Shown here: piece by piece, positions 8,459 through 16,817 of the stretch
Numbering within the stretch: position 1 is the stretch's first letter
Layout: each line of letters begins with the position of its first letter
Assembly (NCBI GenBank): GCA_947378305.1
Contig: CANCJJ010000010.1
Location: 20,044-84,043, forward strand
DNA: 64,000 nt
Direction: 5' to 3'
Source of the DNA: Phenylobacterium aquaticum
Lineage (GTDB): Bacteria > Pseudomonadota > Alphaproteobacteria > Caulobacterales > Caulobacteraceae
The notes under the pieces: generated by a model
What the model was told of the DNA's origin: nothing
The model's database searches: none
The model's input: the letters and a program-made list of their open reading frames with translations, nothing else
Program-made: the position numbers and the translations under genes

Positions 8459-9217
8459 ATGCCTTTCCGATTTTATGTCTTGATGGGTGTTATCGGGCTC
8501 GGCCTTCTCGCAGGAGCCCTCTGGGATGGGCGAGAGAAGGCACGGCTGATCCAGGCGGGATTCCCCGAGATCTTGTCTGAGCCTGGTCTTGTGCAGGCAT
8601 CGGTCAGCAGGGGACGTCATCTATTCCAAGCCAATTGCCAGACCTGCCATCAGTCAGATGCAAGGGGTGACGCCGGTCATGGAGTTCCCGACCTCACAGA
8701 TGGGGTCTGGTTGCATGGGGAGGGTACGCCTCAGGAAATAGAACGACTCATCTCCCATGGAATTCGTGCCCATGATCCACGCGGGGCAGGCTCGCTTGCC
8801 TATATGCCCGCCTATGGTCGTGAGACGCCCTACGGGCCCTATCCCATCGAGCCGCTGACCCCGGCGCAGATATCCTTGATGGCAGATTATATCCTGAGTT
8901 TGAGCGGCAAGATGCCAGCGGACTCGAGCGCCACGGTAATGGCGCGCGAAATCTACGATCAATCAGCAGGGTGTTCAGATTGTCATGGTGCGGATGCGCG
9001 GGGGGACAGCGCCATCGGGGCACCTGACCTCACTCAAGGCAAGCGACTGTGGGGCGATGGTGGGCGGCAGTCGCTGATCATCAGCATCAGTGAGGGGCGG
9101 GCCGGGGCTTGCCCAGCGTTTCGGCGCAGGCTTAACGCCGTCCAGATCCGGGATCTCACCCTCTACCTTCACAGCCTAAACCCGGCATCACCGGCACGAC
9201 CAGGAATGGGACAATGA
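8459..9217 (+). CDS. Membrane-anchored diheme cytochrome c
   Basis: 252 aa. An uncleaved N-terminal helix (about 5-21) anchors two periplasmic cytochrome c domains. Haem sites are CQTCH (60-64) and CSDCH (172-176). Each is followed by ARGD and then a PDL segment, as in CcoP-type and related diheme cytochromes. The first domain has a candidate Met ligand in YMPAYG (about 116). In the second, the expected GxMPA reads GACPA, so the axial Met appears to be replaced by Cys. It overlaps the next gene by ATGA and shares a unit with the PPIase and HupE genes. It is probably an electron carrier, with no cognate oxidase nearby. Confidence 0.88.
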   Translation: MPFRFYVLMGVIGLGLLAGALWDGREKARLIQAGFPEILSEPGLVQASVSRGRHLFQANCQTCHQSDARGDAGHGVPDLTDGVWLHGEGTPQEIERLISHGIRAHDPRGAGSLAYMPAYGRETPYGPYPIEPLTPAQISLMADYILSLSGKMPADSSATVMAREIYDQSAGCSDCHGADARGDSAIGAPDLTQGKRLWGDGGRQSLIISISEGRAGACPAFRRRLNAVQIRDLTLYLHSLNPASPARPGMGQ

Positions 9218-10131
9218 CCTCTAGCTCCAATGTTCCGCGAGAGGCCCGGCAAGCCTCCGAACGCTTCTGGGATTTTCGCAGAGTCAACAGCGGGCGTGGA
9301 ATCCTGCTTATGGCCATCGGGGCCTGTCTGGGTCTCGCCCTAGCAGGCTATGGACTCTTTACGGCACGCGGCACGTCCACCCTTATCGTGCCAGCAGATG
9401 CAGTCGCCATGGTCAATCAGCAGCCTGTCTCTCGGCTGGATTTCAACGCAGAGATAGAAACGCTTTATGGTGTTGATGTTGCCCAGGCCAGCCCTGCCCA
9501 GAAACAGAGGGTGCTGCAGGACCTGATCCGCCAGGAACTCTATGTTCAGCGCGCCAAGGAGATCGATGTTGCCAGCTCTGATCCTGAAGTTCGTGCCGCC
9601 ATGGTCAGTGCTGTGGAGCAGCAGGTGGCCTCCGATGCCCTAACGGCCAAGCCTGATGAATCCGTGCTCCGCGCCTATTTTCAAGCCCATCAAGACGCCT
9701 ATGCCAGCGAAGGACTGATCACCGCAACTGACCTGGTATTTCCAAAAACCGCCTCGTCCGAAACTGTGCGAGACGCCCTGACCCGGTCTGGGCCAACCCC
9801 GCAGGTTCTGACCCCTCTGATGGGCCAGAAAACGGCAAGGCTCGACGGGCAGGAATTCTATTTTGCCGCCCGTATTCACCTCGGGGCCCAGGCTTTTGAT
9901 CAGGTCAGAAAGCTGTCCGCGGGAGGAATTGCAGGTCCGTTTGTCATGGACGATGGCGTGCATTTCGTCTTCGTCCAGGAGAATCTGGCACCCAAGGTTC
10001 AGCCCTATGATGAAGTTCGGCTCAAGGTCGCTTCGGATTATGCCAATGCGGCAGCGCGACGGATAACGAAGGGCGAGGACCAATTTTTTCGGCATCGGTC
10101 CAATATTCTTATCGCCAGTGACCTCAAATGA
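9214..10131 (+). CDS. Membrane-anchored parvulin/SurA-like peptidyl-prolyl isomerase
   Basis: 305 aa. One transmembrane helix (about 29-48) precedes a periplasmic part. This contains a SurA_N/PpiC-like helical segment (NQQPVSRLDFNAEIE, LQDLIRQELYVQRAKE) and a degenerate rotamase domain (LSAGGIAGPFVMDDGVHFVFVQE, about 230-260). Such proteins act as periplasmic chaperones. The gene is locked by 4-nt overlaps to the cytochrome upstream and to the HupE gene downstream, an arrangement that suggests it helps mature one of those partners. Isomerase activity is uncertain because only the end of the rotamase fold is clearly recognisable. Confidence 0.8.
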   Translation: MTSSSNVPREARQASERFWDFRRVNSGRGILLMAIGACLGLALAGYGLFTARGTSTLIVPADAVAMVNQQPVSRLDFNAEIETLYGVDVAQASPAQKQRVLQDLIRQELYVQRAKEIDVASSDPEVRAAMVSAVEQQVASDALTAKPDESVLRAYFQAHQDAYASEGLITATDLVFPKTASSETVRDALTRSGPTPQVLTPLMGQKTARLDGQEFYFAARIHLGAQAFDQVRKLSAGGIAGPFVMDDGVHFVFVQENLAPKVQPYDEVRLKVASDYANAAARRITKGEDQFFRHRSNILIASDLK

Positions 10132-11351
10132 AGGCGGATTACAAGAGCCTCTGGATTGGCCTCGTTTGGGCTTTCATCGGGCTTCTGGCAAGCCCGGCTC
10201 AGGCCCATGTTCGAAGCGAAAGTCATTCGACCTGGGAAATTCATGGGGGTGCTGTCGATCTGGTGATCACCATTCCCGACCTGGAGGCAAAACGTCTTAC
10301 GGCCTCAGGTGAGAGACCCAGCGACGCCCAACTCCAAGCCTATCTGCAGTCACGGGTTTATCCGGTATCCAAGGGCAAGCCGTGCGCTCTGGTTCCGCCC
10401 TTGGTCGTCCTAACGGCCGCCCCGGGATACCGGAAATTCGACCTCACATTCAGCTGCCCGTCTGGTCGTGACCTGCAACTGCACACTGCGATTTTTTTCG
10501 ATCTGGTCCCCAGTCACGTCAATTTTGCCCAAATCCAGAATGTGGAAACCGGCGAGTTTTCCGAGGAACTCATTACGACGGATCGGCAGACCATAGACAT
10601 TACGGCCGGTGAAAATTCAGCCCTGCAAACGGCGGGTTTTCTCGAATTCGTACGCATGGGGATGATGCACATCTTCACTGGCGTGGATCACATGTCCTTT
10701 CTGATCGGACTGGTATTGATCTCGAGGCGATTGAAGGACCTGGTCTTTGTGGTCACGGGGTTCACGATAGGCCACAGCCTGACGCTCCTGCTGGCCGTGA
10801 CCGGGATATTGCGGCCTGAGGCTGAATATATCGATGCCCTGGTGGCCCTGACCATCGCCCTTATTGGGGCTGAAAATCTTGCTGTCGAGACGGGTAATCC
10901 CCGTCCGATTGCCCTGGCCTTGCTAGCAAGTCTTGCCGCCATGGCAGGGTTGCGAATTCTGGGAATTGGCGGCTTGCCGGTAACACTGCTGCTGGGATCG
11001 GGTCTGTTCGTATCCTGCTATCTGATGGTTTCCGGCCGTTTGGCGGATGCAGGGCGGTTGCGGATGGTTATCACCCTGGTTTTTGGACTGATCCACGGGT
11101 TTGGGTTTGCGGCAAACCTTCTGACGCTCCAGTTGCCAACCCATCGACTGGCGGAACTGTTGTTGGGATTCAATTTGGGGGTTGAGGCGGGGCAAATGAC
11201 CCTGGTTCTTGGCGTTGCAGGCCTGGCCGTCCTTCTGACCCGATTCAAACTGGCCTTGCCGCGTCCGCTTGTCGTGGAGGTCGCCTCAAGCTTTCTTGTC
11301 GGGCTGGGTGTTTTCTGGTTCATCAGCCGCAGTTTCGGACCCCTTGTGTAG
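10128..11351 (+). CDS. HupE/UreJ-type membrane protein with periplasmic N-terminal domain
   Basis: 407 aa. A signal peptide (to about residue 25, ending AQA-H) is followed by a periplasmic beta domain of about 160 residues. Six or seven membrane helices from about 180 carry family histidines in MMHIFTGVDHMSF, TIGHSLTL and LIHGFGFA. HupE/UreJ proteins are linked to nickel or cobalt uptake. This two-domain form is widespread without hydrogenase or urease genes, and none are present here. It is the last gene of a three-gene overlapping unit with the cytochrome and the isomerase. Transport of a transition metal across the inner membrane is a reasonable but unproven role. Confidence 0.85.
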   Translation: MKADYKSLWIGLVWAFIGLLASPAQAHVRSESHSTWEIHGGAVDLVITIPDLEAKRLTASGERPSDAQLQAYLQSRVYPVSKGKPCALVPPLVVLTAAPGYRKFDLTFSCPSGRDLQLHTAIFFDLVPSHVNFAQIQNVETGEFSEELITTDRQTIDITAGENSALQTAGFLEFVRMGMMHIFTGVDHMSFLIGLVLISRRLKDLVFVVTGFTIGHSLTLLLAVTGILRPEAEYIDALVALTIALIGAENLAVETGNPRPIALALLASLAAMAGLRILGIGGLPVTLLLGSGLFVSCYLMVSGRLADAGRLRMVITLVFGLIHGFGFAANLLTLQLPTHRLAELLLGFNLGVEAGQMTLVLGVAGLAVLLTRFKLALPRPLVVEVASSFLVGLGVFWFISRSFGPLV

Positions 11352-11486
11352 AGCGATGCAGGTTTGGGCGGGTAAGCAGAATTTTCTTCACATTCTTCGC
11401 GTTTAATCCGGAATGTAAGCGCTTGCCTTGATGGCAATTTTTCTGCACTTATTTGAATTAAATTAGTTATTTAGGAAACCGGCCTG

Positions 11487-12887
11487 ATGGAATTTGACCT
11501 TGTCGTGATCGGTTCGGGGCCTGGCGGCTATGTGAGCGCGATCCGGGCCAGCCAGCTCGGAATGAAGGTCGCCATCGTCGAAAAAGATGCCCTTGGCGGC
11601 ATCTGCCTGAACTGGGGCTGCATTCCGACCAAGGCGCTGCTCAAGTCGGGTGAGCTCTATGAAAAAATGTCTCACCTCGATGCGTTTGGACTATCGGCCA
11701 AGGATGTCTCGTTTGACTTCGCCGCGGTGATCGCGCGCTCAAGAAAGGTGTCTGCCCAACTTAACGCCGGGGTGACCTTCCTGATGAAGAAACACAAGAT
11801 AGAGGTCATTCTCGGGACGGCTAGGCTTGAAAAGTCTGTTCCCGCTCCGAAGGTGGTCGTCGCTCTGGCGGGCGGAGGTAGCCGAACGCTTCAGGCCAAA
11901 AACGTGCTGGTTGCGACGGGAGCAAGGGCCAGGACCTTGCCAGATATAGGACTGGTGCCAGATGGGGAGCGGATCTGGAGTTACCGAGAGGCCCTCACGC
12001 CCAAGGCCTGTCCAGCCACCGTGCTGGTGATTGGTTCAGGCGCAATCGGCATTGAGTTTGCGAGCTTCTATCGGGCACTCGGGGCAGATGTCACCGTGAT
12101 TGAGGCTATGGGGCGAATACTTCCCGCTGAAGACGAAGAGGTCTCTGCGGCGGCCCAGAAGGCATTTGAGGGCAGGGGGCTCAAGTTCCGCATAGCGGCG
12201 AGTGTAAAGGGGCTGACCAAAACAAAAACAGGTATCTCGCTGGCCCTGGATCTTGGCGGGAAGGCCGAAACCCTTACGGCCGATGTCGCCATTATGGCCG
12301 TTGGCATTGTGGGAAATACAGAAAACATGGGCCTGGAAGCCCTGGGTGTGAAGGTCGAGAAGACCCACATTATCGTAAATGACCATGGCGCAACGGGTGT
12401 CCCGGGGCTCTATGCGATTGGAGACGTCGCCGGTCCGCCGTGGCTAGCACACAAGGCCAGCCATGAGGGAACCCACTGTGTGGAGCATCTTGCAGGACAG
12501 GGTGGGGCGGCTCTCAAGGCCCCAATTCCAGGATGCACCTATTCCGATCCACAGATTGCCTCTGTCGGCATGACCGAAGTCCAGGCCAAGGCAAAGGGGC
12601 TTAAGGTTCGTGTGGGACGCTTTCCCTTCAAGGGGAATGGTAAGGCCATAGCGTCAGGGGAAACGGATGGCTTTATCAAGACCCTCTTCGACGCTGAGAC
12701 AGGAGCCTTGGTCGGCGCTCACCTGATCGGGGCTGAGGTGACAGAGATGGTCCAGGGCTTCGCTCTGGCTATGACCCTGGAGGCCACTGAGGCGGAAATT
12801 CATGCAACCGTCTTCCCGCACCCCACAATGAGTGAAGCCATGCATGAGTCCGCCCTGGATGCCTTTGATCGTGTTCTGCATATGTGA
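11487..12887 (+). CDS. lpdA: Dihydrolipoyl dehydrogenase (E3)
   Basis: Flavoprotein that reoxidises dihydrolipoamide on E2 with NAD+. 466 aa, standard length. FAD-binding GSGPGGY is at 9-15, the redox disulfide Cys40/Cys45 in GGICLNWGCIPTKA, the NAD-binding GSGAIGIEFASFY at about 180, the second FAD motif YAIGDV at about 311, and the C-terminal catalytic HPHPTMSE. The start has AGGAAA 8 nt upstream. It stands alone on the plus strand, 3 kb from the minus-strand operon with E1 alpha, E1 beta and E2, which lacks its own E3, so it very probably serves that complex. Confidence 0.95.
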   Translation: MEFDLVVIGSGPGGYVSAIRASQLGMKVAIVEKDALGGICLNWGCIPTKALLKSGELYEKMSHLDAFGLSAKDVSFDFAAVIARSRKVSAQLNAGVTFLMKKHKIEVILGTARLEKSVPAPKVVVALAGGGSRTLQAKNVLVATGARARTLPDIGLVPDGERIWSYREALTPKACPATVLVIGSGAIGIEFASFYRALGADVTVIEAMGRILPAEDEEVSAAAQKAFEGRGLKFRIAASVKGLTKTKTGISLALDLGGKAETLTADVAIMAVGIVGNTENMGLEALGVKVEKTHIIVNDHGATGVPGLYAIGDVAGPPWLAHKASHEGTHCVEHLAGQGGAALKAPIPGCTYSDPQIASVGMTEVQAKAKGLKVRVGRFPFKGNGKAIASGETDGFIKTLFDAETGALVGAHLIGAEVTEMVQGFALAMTLEATEAEIHATVFPHPTMSEAMHESALDAFDRVLHM

Positions 12888-13007
12888 AGGAAGCGTGTCT
12901 GGGGCAGGTCGGGTCCCTATGCGTAATTCTAGCATAATTTAGCCCTAGGACGACTAACCAAGGGGTCATGTGTTCCGTGGCCCGTGAATAAGACGCCGGA
13001 GGACCCG

Positions 13008-13505
13008 ATGTTGCAACATTTCGCCAAATGGCTTGAAGCAACCCCCTTGAGCCTTTTGTTGCAGAATGAGCTGTGGGTCATTCCCACCGTTCAGACCATC
13101 CATATCCTGGCTATTGCCGTCGTGATTTCTTCGGTGGGGATGATTGTCCTGCGGCTTCTCGGCAAGGCTGACCCAGCCAGTCCGGTGTCGGACACGGCCC
13201 AGAGGTTCGTCCCCTGGATTTGGGTTGCTCTGGTCGTCCTGGCGATCACGGGATCCATCATGGTGATCGCCGAACCTGTGAGATCGCTACCTAATCCTGC
13301 CTTCCAGTTGAAGATGCTGATGCTGGTCCTGGCCATGGGGATGACGCTCTTGTTCCAAGGGACTGTGGGGCGGGTAGGACAGGGTGGCTCGACGATCGCC
13401 ATATCTCCAACCACGCGACTCGTTGCCCTAGCAACCCTTGGATTGTGGCTGGGCATTATTATCGCCGGGCGCTGGATCGCTTACATGATCCTGCCCGAAT
13501 ATTGA
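13008..13505 (+). CDS. Four-helix membrane protein, DUF6644-like, copy 1
   Basis: 165 aa. The ATG at 13008 is chosen over the GTG at 12984 because CCGGAGGA ends 5 nt upstream and because the product then matches the length of the second copy. Four hydrophobic helices are visible (about 25-50, 70-90, 98-118, 135-157). The N-terminus LEATPLSLLLQNELWVIPTVQTIHILAIAVV, in pieces, resembles DUF6644 proteins as I recall them (name from memory). Invariant-looking residues shared with copy 2 include W, H in the first helix, PW, NP/N, QLK and RWI near the end. The conserved His could bind haem (inference). Confidence 0.75.
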   Translation: MLQHFAKWLEATPLSLLLQNELWVIPTVQTIHILAIAVVISSVGMIVLRLLGKADPASPVSDTAQRFVPWIWVALVVLAITGSIMVIAEPVRSLPNPAFQLKMLMLVLAMGMTLLFQGTVGRVGQGGSTIAISPTTRLVALATLGLWLGIIIAGRWIAYMILPEY

Positions 13506-13516
13506 GGCGGACCGGG

Positions 13517-13627
13517 ATGAATTTGTCCATGGAGCCTGTCCGTTCAACAGCTTTGGAGCGTTTTGACGCTCACGCCAGGGAGGCCATCACAACCTCCTTA
13601 ATCACCAGGAGAGGAGATAAGGCATGA
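13517..13627 (+). CDS. Possible 36-aa small protein between the two DUF6644-like genes
   Basis: The ATG at 13517 follows GGACCGGG and lies 11 nt after the preceding stop. The frame ends in a TGA that overlaps the next gene's ATG (ATGA, 13624-13627), the same coupling seen elsewhere in the window. The product is short, Arg-rich and has no signal or membrane helix. Hairpin GAGCGT/ACGCTC (13556-13571) lies inside it. It may be a leader ORF or chance. Confidence 0.3.
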   Translation: MNLSMEPVRSTALERFDAHAREAITTSLITRRGDKA

Positions 13628-14121
13628 GCCTCCATGACGCATTGAAGGCCATAGAAGCCTGGCCCCTGTCTGAGGAAATTCAAGTCTCATCCTGGATGTT
13701 TCCGGCGATCGAGACGGCCCATGTTGTGGCGATCACCCTGGTTTTCGGAACCGTCTTGATTGTTGATTTGCGGGTCCTTGGCCTAGCCTCGGGCCGCAGA
13801 CCGGTGACGGCCTTGTCACATGAGGTGCTTCCCTGGACCTGGGCGGCCTTTATTCTGGCGGCGATCTCCGGGGGTCTTATGTTTATCTCCAAGGCGGATG
13901 GTTATTTCTTCAACCTGCAGTTTCTCCTGAAGATGTGTCTCCTGCTTGCGGCCGGTTTGAATATGGCCCTGTTTCATATCGGCCCCTTCCAGGGGGTAGC
14001 GGATTGGGATGAGAAGACCGTGGCCCCGGCGCGAGCACGCCTTGCCTGTGCCTTGTCTCTTGGAATTTGGCTGGGGGTGGTGACCCTCGGTCGATGGATT
14101 GGCTTCACCCTGACGCGCTGA
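13624..14121 (+). CDS. Four-helix membrane protein, DUF6644-like, copy 2
   Basis: 165 aa, same length and layout as the gene at 13008: an N-terminal amphipathic segment (LKAIEAWPLSEEIQ), a helix containing H (ETAHVVAITLVFGTVL), PWTWAAFILAAISGGLMF, FNLQFLLKMCLLLAAGLNMALFH and a last helix ending TLGRWIGFTL. A strong ribosome site (AGGAGAGGAG) precedes the ATG. Tandem duplication is the simplest origin. The function is unknown. It lies between lpdA and the E1/E2 operon and is followed by a bidirectional terminator. Confidence 0.75.
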   Translation: MSLHDALKAIEAWPLSEEIQVSSWMFPAIETAHVVAITLVFGTVLIVDLRVLGLASGRRPVTALSHEVLPWTWAAFILAAISGGLMFISKADGYFFNLQFLLKMCLLLAAGLNMALFHIGPFQGVADWDEKTVAPARARLACALSLGIWLGVVTLGRWIGFTLTR

Positions 14122-14146
14122 GCCGTTTGTTATCGCAGGCATAAAA

Positions 14147-14181
14147 AAAACCCCAGTCTGCTTGCGCAGGCTGGGGGTTTT
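14147..14181. terminator. Bidirectional rho-independent terminator
   Basis: AAAACCCCAGTCTGC pairs with GCAGGCTGGGGGTTTT around a short loop, with an A-run on the left and a T-run on the right. It can stop both the plus-strand DUF6644-like gene and the minus-strand catabolic operon ending at 14209. Confidence 0.9.
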
Positions 14182-14208
14182 GATTGGACGGCCGTGACTG
14201 CGTTTACG

Positions 14209-15462
14209 TCAGAAGACCTCGCATCCAGGGAGACCACAGGAAATCAGTCGGTCAGACGGGAAGTTTGTGATGATCTCACACCCGTCCTTTGTGACGACAA
14301 CCTCTTCCTCGATCCTGGCGGCACCTGAGCCGTCGGCGGCTCCGCACCAGGTTTCCAGAGCAAAGACCATACCCTCCTTGAGGGGCGTGTTCTGTCCGCG
14401 ATAGCGCTTCGAGATAATGGGGCGCTCCCAGAGGGACAGGCCAACCCCGTGCCCATACTGAAGCAGGAAGGCCTCAGCTTCATCGCGATAGCCGAATTCC
14501 TGGGCATCAGGCCAGACTTCCGCGACCTGGTCTGGGGTGACCCCCGGGCGGATCATGTCAATCGAGGCGCTGATCCACTTGGAAGCCTTCTCATAGGCAT
14601 CGATTTGATGCTTGTTCGGCTCGCCGCAGACGAAGGTCCGGTAATAGCAGGTCCGGTAGCCGTTAAAGGAATGCATGATGTCGAGAAACACCATGTCGCC
14701 CGGCTGAATCATACGATCAGAAAACGTGTGTGAGTGGGGTCTGCCGCGGGGGCCTGACACCGAATTGACGCACTCAACGCGCTCAGAACCCATGCGGAAC
14801 AAGCGATCATTGGCGATGGCCACGAGTTCGTTTTCCTTGGTGCCCGGCCGGATCGCACGACAGATGTCCACATAGGTCGCGTCCACCATAGCCGAGGCCA
14901 TCTTCAGGAGCTCGATCTCGTCCGGTGTCTTGACCTCACGCGCATCGAGCATGGCCTGCTGACCATCGACCACCTCAATGCCTTCTGCCTCAAGGGCGCG
15001 CAGCATGGGGAGTTCCATAATGTCGATCCCGATGGGCATTTTTTCGATGCCATAGTGGACCAGGGCCTTCTTGATCTGCTTGGCGAAGTCGCCCTGGATA
15101 TTCATCCACGGGGGCAATCCACCCTGCATAGTGGAAATCGGTGCCGCGACATTGTCGGCGATCCAGGGCGAGGACAGACGTTTTGCGGGTGGGGCTGGGT
15201 CCCAGAGAAAGGGCGGGCCCTCCACGGGGCACAGGGCATAGCGCATGAACTTGTCACGCGCCCATTCACCGATGTGGGTACCCGTCACATAGCGGATATT
15301 ATCAAAATTGAAGCACAGGACAGCGCCCAGTCCCGCAAACTTTACCGCCGTCTGAGCGCGGGCAAGGCGGGCCTTGAAGAGCCGGTCATAATCAATGCCA
15401 CGCTCCCAATCCTTTGCCTGAGTGCCCCAACTCGCGCCTGCGTGAGGTTGATTATACTTCAT
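14209..15462 (-). CDS. M24 (Xaa-Pro peptidase/creatinase-like) enzyme with altered metal site
   Basis: 417 aa with a creatinase-like N-terminal domain (about 25-180) and a pita-bread C-terminal domain. AAAGGAT precedes the ATG. Candidate metal ligands are Asp261 (FLDIMHSF), His338 (YGHGVG), Glu370 (FALETW) and Glu385 (RIEEE). The second Asp, expected 11 residues after Asp261 in GYxSDxTRT, is Cys272 (GYRTCYYRT). So the dinuclear site is incomplete or unusual, and the enzyme may not be a peptidase; creatinase and DMSP lyase DddP show that this fold takes other substrates. It is the last gene of the minus-strand E1/E2 operon, 37 nt after the E2 stop, which ties it to the same pathway. Confidence 0.8.
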   Translation of the reverse strand: MKYNQPHAGASWGTQAKDWERGIDYDRLFKARLARAQTAVKFAGLGAVLCFNFDNIRYVTGTHIGEWARDKFMRYALCPVEGPPFLWDPAPPAKRLSSPWIADNVAAPISTMQGGLPPWMNIQGDFAKQIKKALVHYGIEKMPIGIDIMELPMLRALEAEGIEVVDGQQAMLDAREVKTPDEIELLKMASAMVDATYVDICRAIRPGTKENELVAIANDRLFRMGSERVECVNSVSGPRGRPHSHTFSDRMIQPGDMVFLDIMHSFNGYRTCYYRTFVCGEPNKHQIDAYEKASKWISASIDMIRPGVTPDQVAEVWPDAQEFGYRDEAEAFLLQYGHGVGLSLWERPIISKRYRGQNTPLKEGMVFALETWCGAADGSGAARIEEEVVVTKDGCEIITNFPSDRLISCGLPGCEVF

Positions 15463-15499
15463 GAGTCATCCTTTCGAGCCGAACCGGGCCCAGACGCGT

Positions 15500-16804
15500 T
15501 TAGAGCAATGTCGCAAGGGGTTGTTCGAGAAGTTTTTTGAAATCTGCCATCAAACTGGCCCCCAGGGCACCATCAACAACCCGATGGTCACAGGAGAGCG
15601 TCACCGTCATCATTGTCGCAAACCGGACAGATCCATCGGGTGCCTCAATGGGGCGACGCATGCCCGCGCCAACGGCCAGGATGGTTGCGTGGGGTGGATT
15701 GATGATCGCTGAAAACTCCCGCACGCCGTACATCCCAAGATTGGATACGGAGGCCGAGCCTCCCTGATAATCTTGGGGCAGGAGTTTGCGGTTTCGGGCT
15801 CGCTCTGCCAGCTCACGAATTTCGGAAGAAATCGCCGCTATGCCCTTGGTATTGGCCTGCCGGATGACCGGCGTGATCAACCCGCCATCAATGGCAACCG
15901 CGACGCCGACATCGGCGTGCTGGAACTGCAGGATCCGGTCACTCGCCCAGACGGCATTCGCGGCCGGGGTCCTGACCAGGGCCATGGCAAAGGCCTTCAC
16001 CACGAAATCGTTGACGGAAACCTTCTCGGGAAGGGCCAGATTTATTTCCTGTCGCAAGGCCAGCATGGCGTCGATGTTCACATCGGCGACCAGGTAGAAG
16101 TGGGGGACGGTCTGCTTGGACTCCTGAAGGCGTCGGGCAATTGTCTTGCGCATACCGTCGAGGGGAATCTCGGTGAAATCCGTGCCCTTGTAGAGCGCCA
16201 GAACCTGCTCTCGGGACGCGCCGCCTGGCATGGCCGATGCCGTTCCTGAGGCTTGCCCGCGTTCAGCGTCCCGCACATCCTGTGCGACAATACGGCCATG
16301 AGGCCCCGTTCCTGTTACGCGGGCCAGATCAAGCTCTGCCAGTCCCGCAAGGCGTCGGGCTAGAGGGGTCGCATGGCGTCCCGTCGCCGTCCGGGCCGGA
16401 GCAAAGATCCGTTCTGGCGTCCGGACGGAGTTGTAGGGATCCAGGGGGGCTGAGGGTGATGGCGTGCTCACGGTGGCTGGCGCAGCTGCGGGCGAGGGCA
16501 CGGCCACCGGCTGAGTGGCTGTTGCGGGGGACGGGGCTGCCGTGGGCGGAACATAGGTCGAGGGTGCCTCTCCCTCTTGGGTCAAGATCGCCACGACCGC
16601 GCCGACGGGGGCAATATCGCCCTCATTCACGAAGATCCCGGTAATCTCCCCGGCCAGGGTCGCTGGCACGTCCATGGTGACCTTGTCGGTCTCAAGCTCG
16701 AACAGCACGTCGCCAGCCTCGACCTTGTCGCCAACCTTGCGGTGCCATCCTACGATCTTGCCCTCGGTGACGGTTTCACCGAGTTGGGGCATCAAGATTT
16801 CCAT
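15500..16804 (-). CDS. Dihydrolipoamide acyltransferase (E2) of a 2-oxoacid dehydrogenase complex
   Basis: 434 aa. A single N-terminal lipoyl domain carries Lys41 in ETDKVTMDVPA. A Pro/Ala-rich linker (about 80-130) leads to the peripheral-subunit-binding domain (about 139-175, TPLARRLAGLAELDLARVTGTG, split here by function). The catalytic domain contains the His of CDHRVVDGALGASL near the C-terminus. It transfers the acyl group from the E1-bound intermediate to CoA. It follows the aldehyde dehydrogenase by 13 nt in the same operon. The acyl specificity (acetoin-, pyruvate- or branched-chain-like) cannot be fixed by eye; the E1 sequences lean towards the acetoin type. Confidence 0.93.
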   Translation of the reverse strand: MEILMPQLGETVTEGKIVGWHRKVGDKVEAGDVLFELETDKVTMDVPATLAGEITGIFVNEGDIAPVGAVVAILTQEGEAPSTYVPPTAAPSPATATQPVAVPSPAAAPATVSTPSPSAPLDPYNSVRTPERIFAPARTATGRHATPLARRLAGLAELDLARVTGTGPHGRIVAQDVRDAERGQASGTASAMPGGASREQVLALYKGTDFTEIPLDGMRKTIARRLQESKQTVPHFYLVADVNIDAMLALRQEINLALPEKVSVNDFVVKAFAMALVRTPAANAVWASDRILQFQHADVGVAVAIDGGLITPVIRQANTKGIAAISSEIRELAERARNRKLLPQDYQGGSASVSNLGMYGVREFSAIINPPHATILAVGAGMRRPIEAPDGSVRFATMMTVTLSCDHRVVDGALGASLMADFKKLLEQPLATLL

Positions 16805-16817
16805 TCCCAGCTCTCCG

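Noticed and set aside
10128..11351. HupE as evidence for a hydrogenase or urease cluster
   Set aside because: No hydrogenase, urease or accessory genes occur in the window; the two-domain HupE form is common without them.
14209..15462. Calling the M24 enzyme a DMSP lyase (DddP)
   Set aside because: The Asp-to-Cys change and different surrounding blocks do not match DddP, and no other DMSP genes are present.
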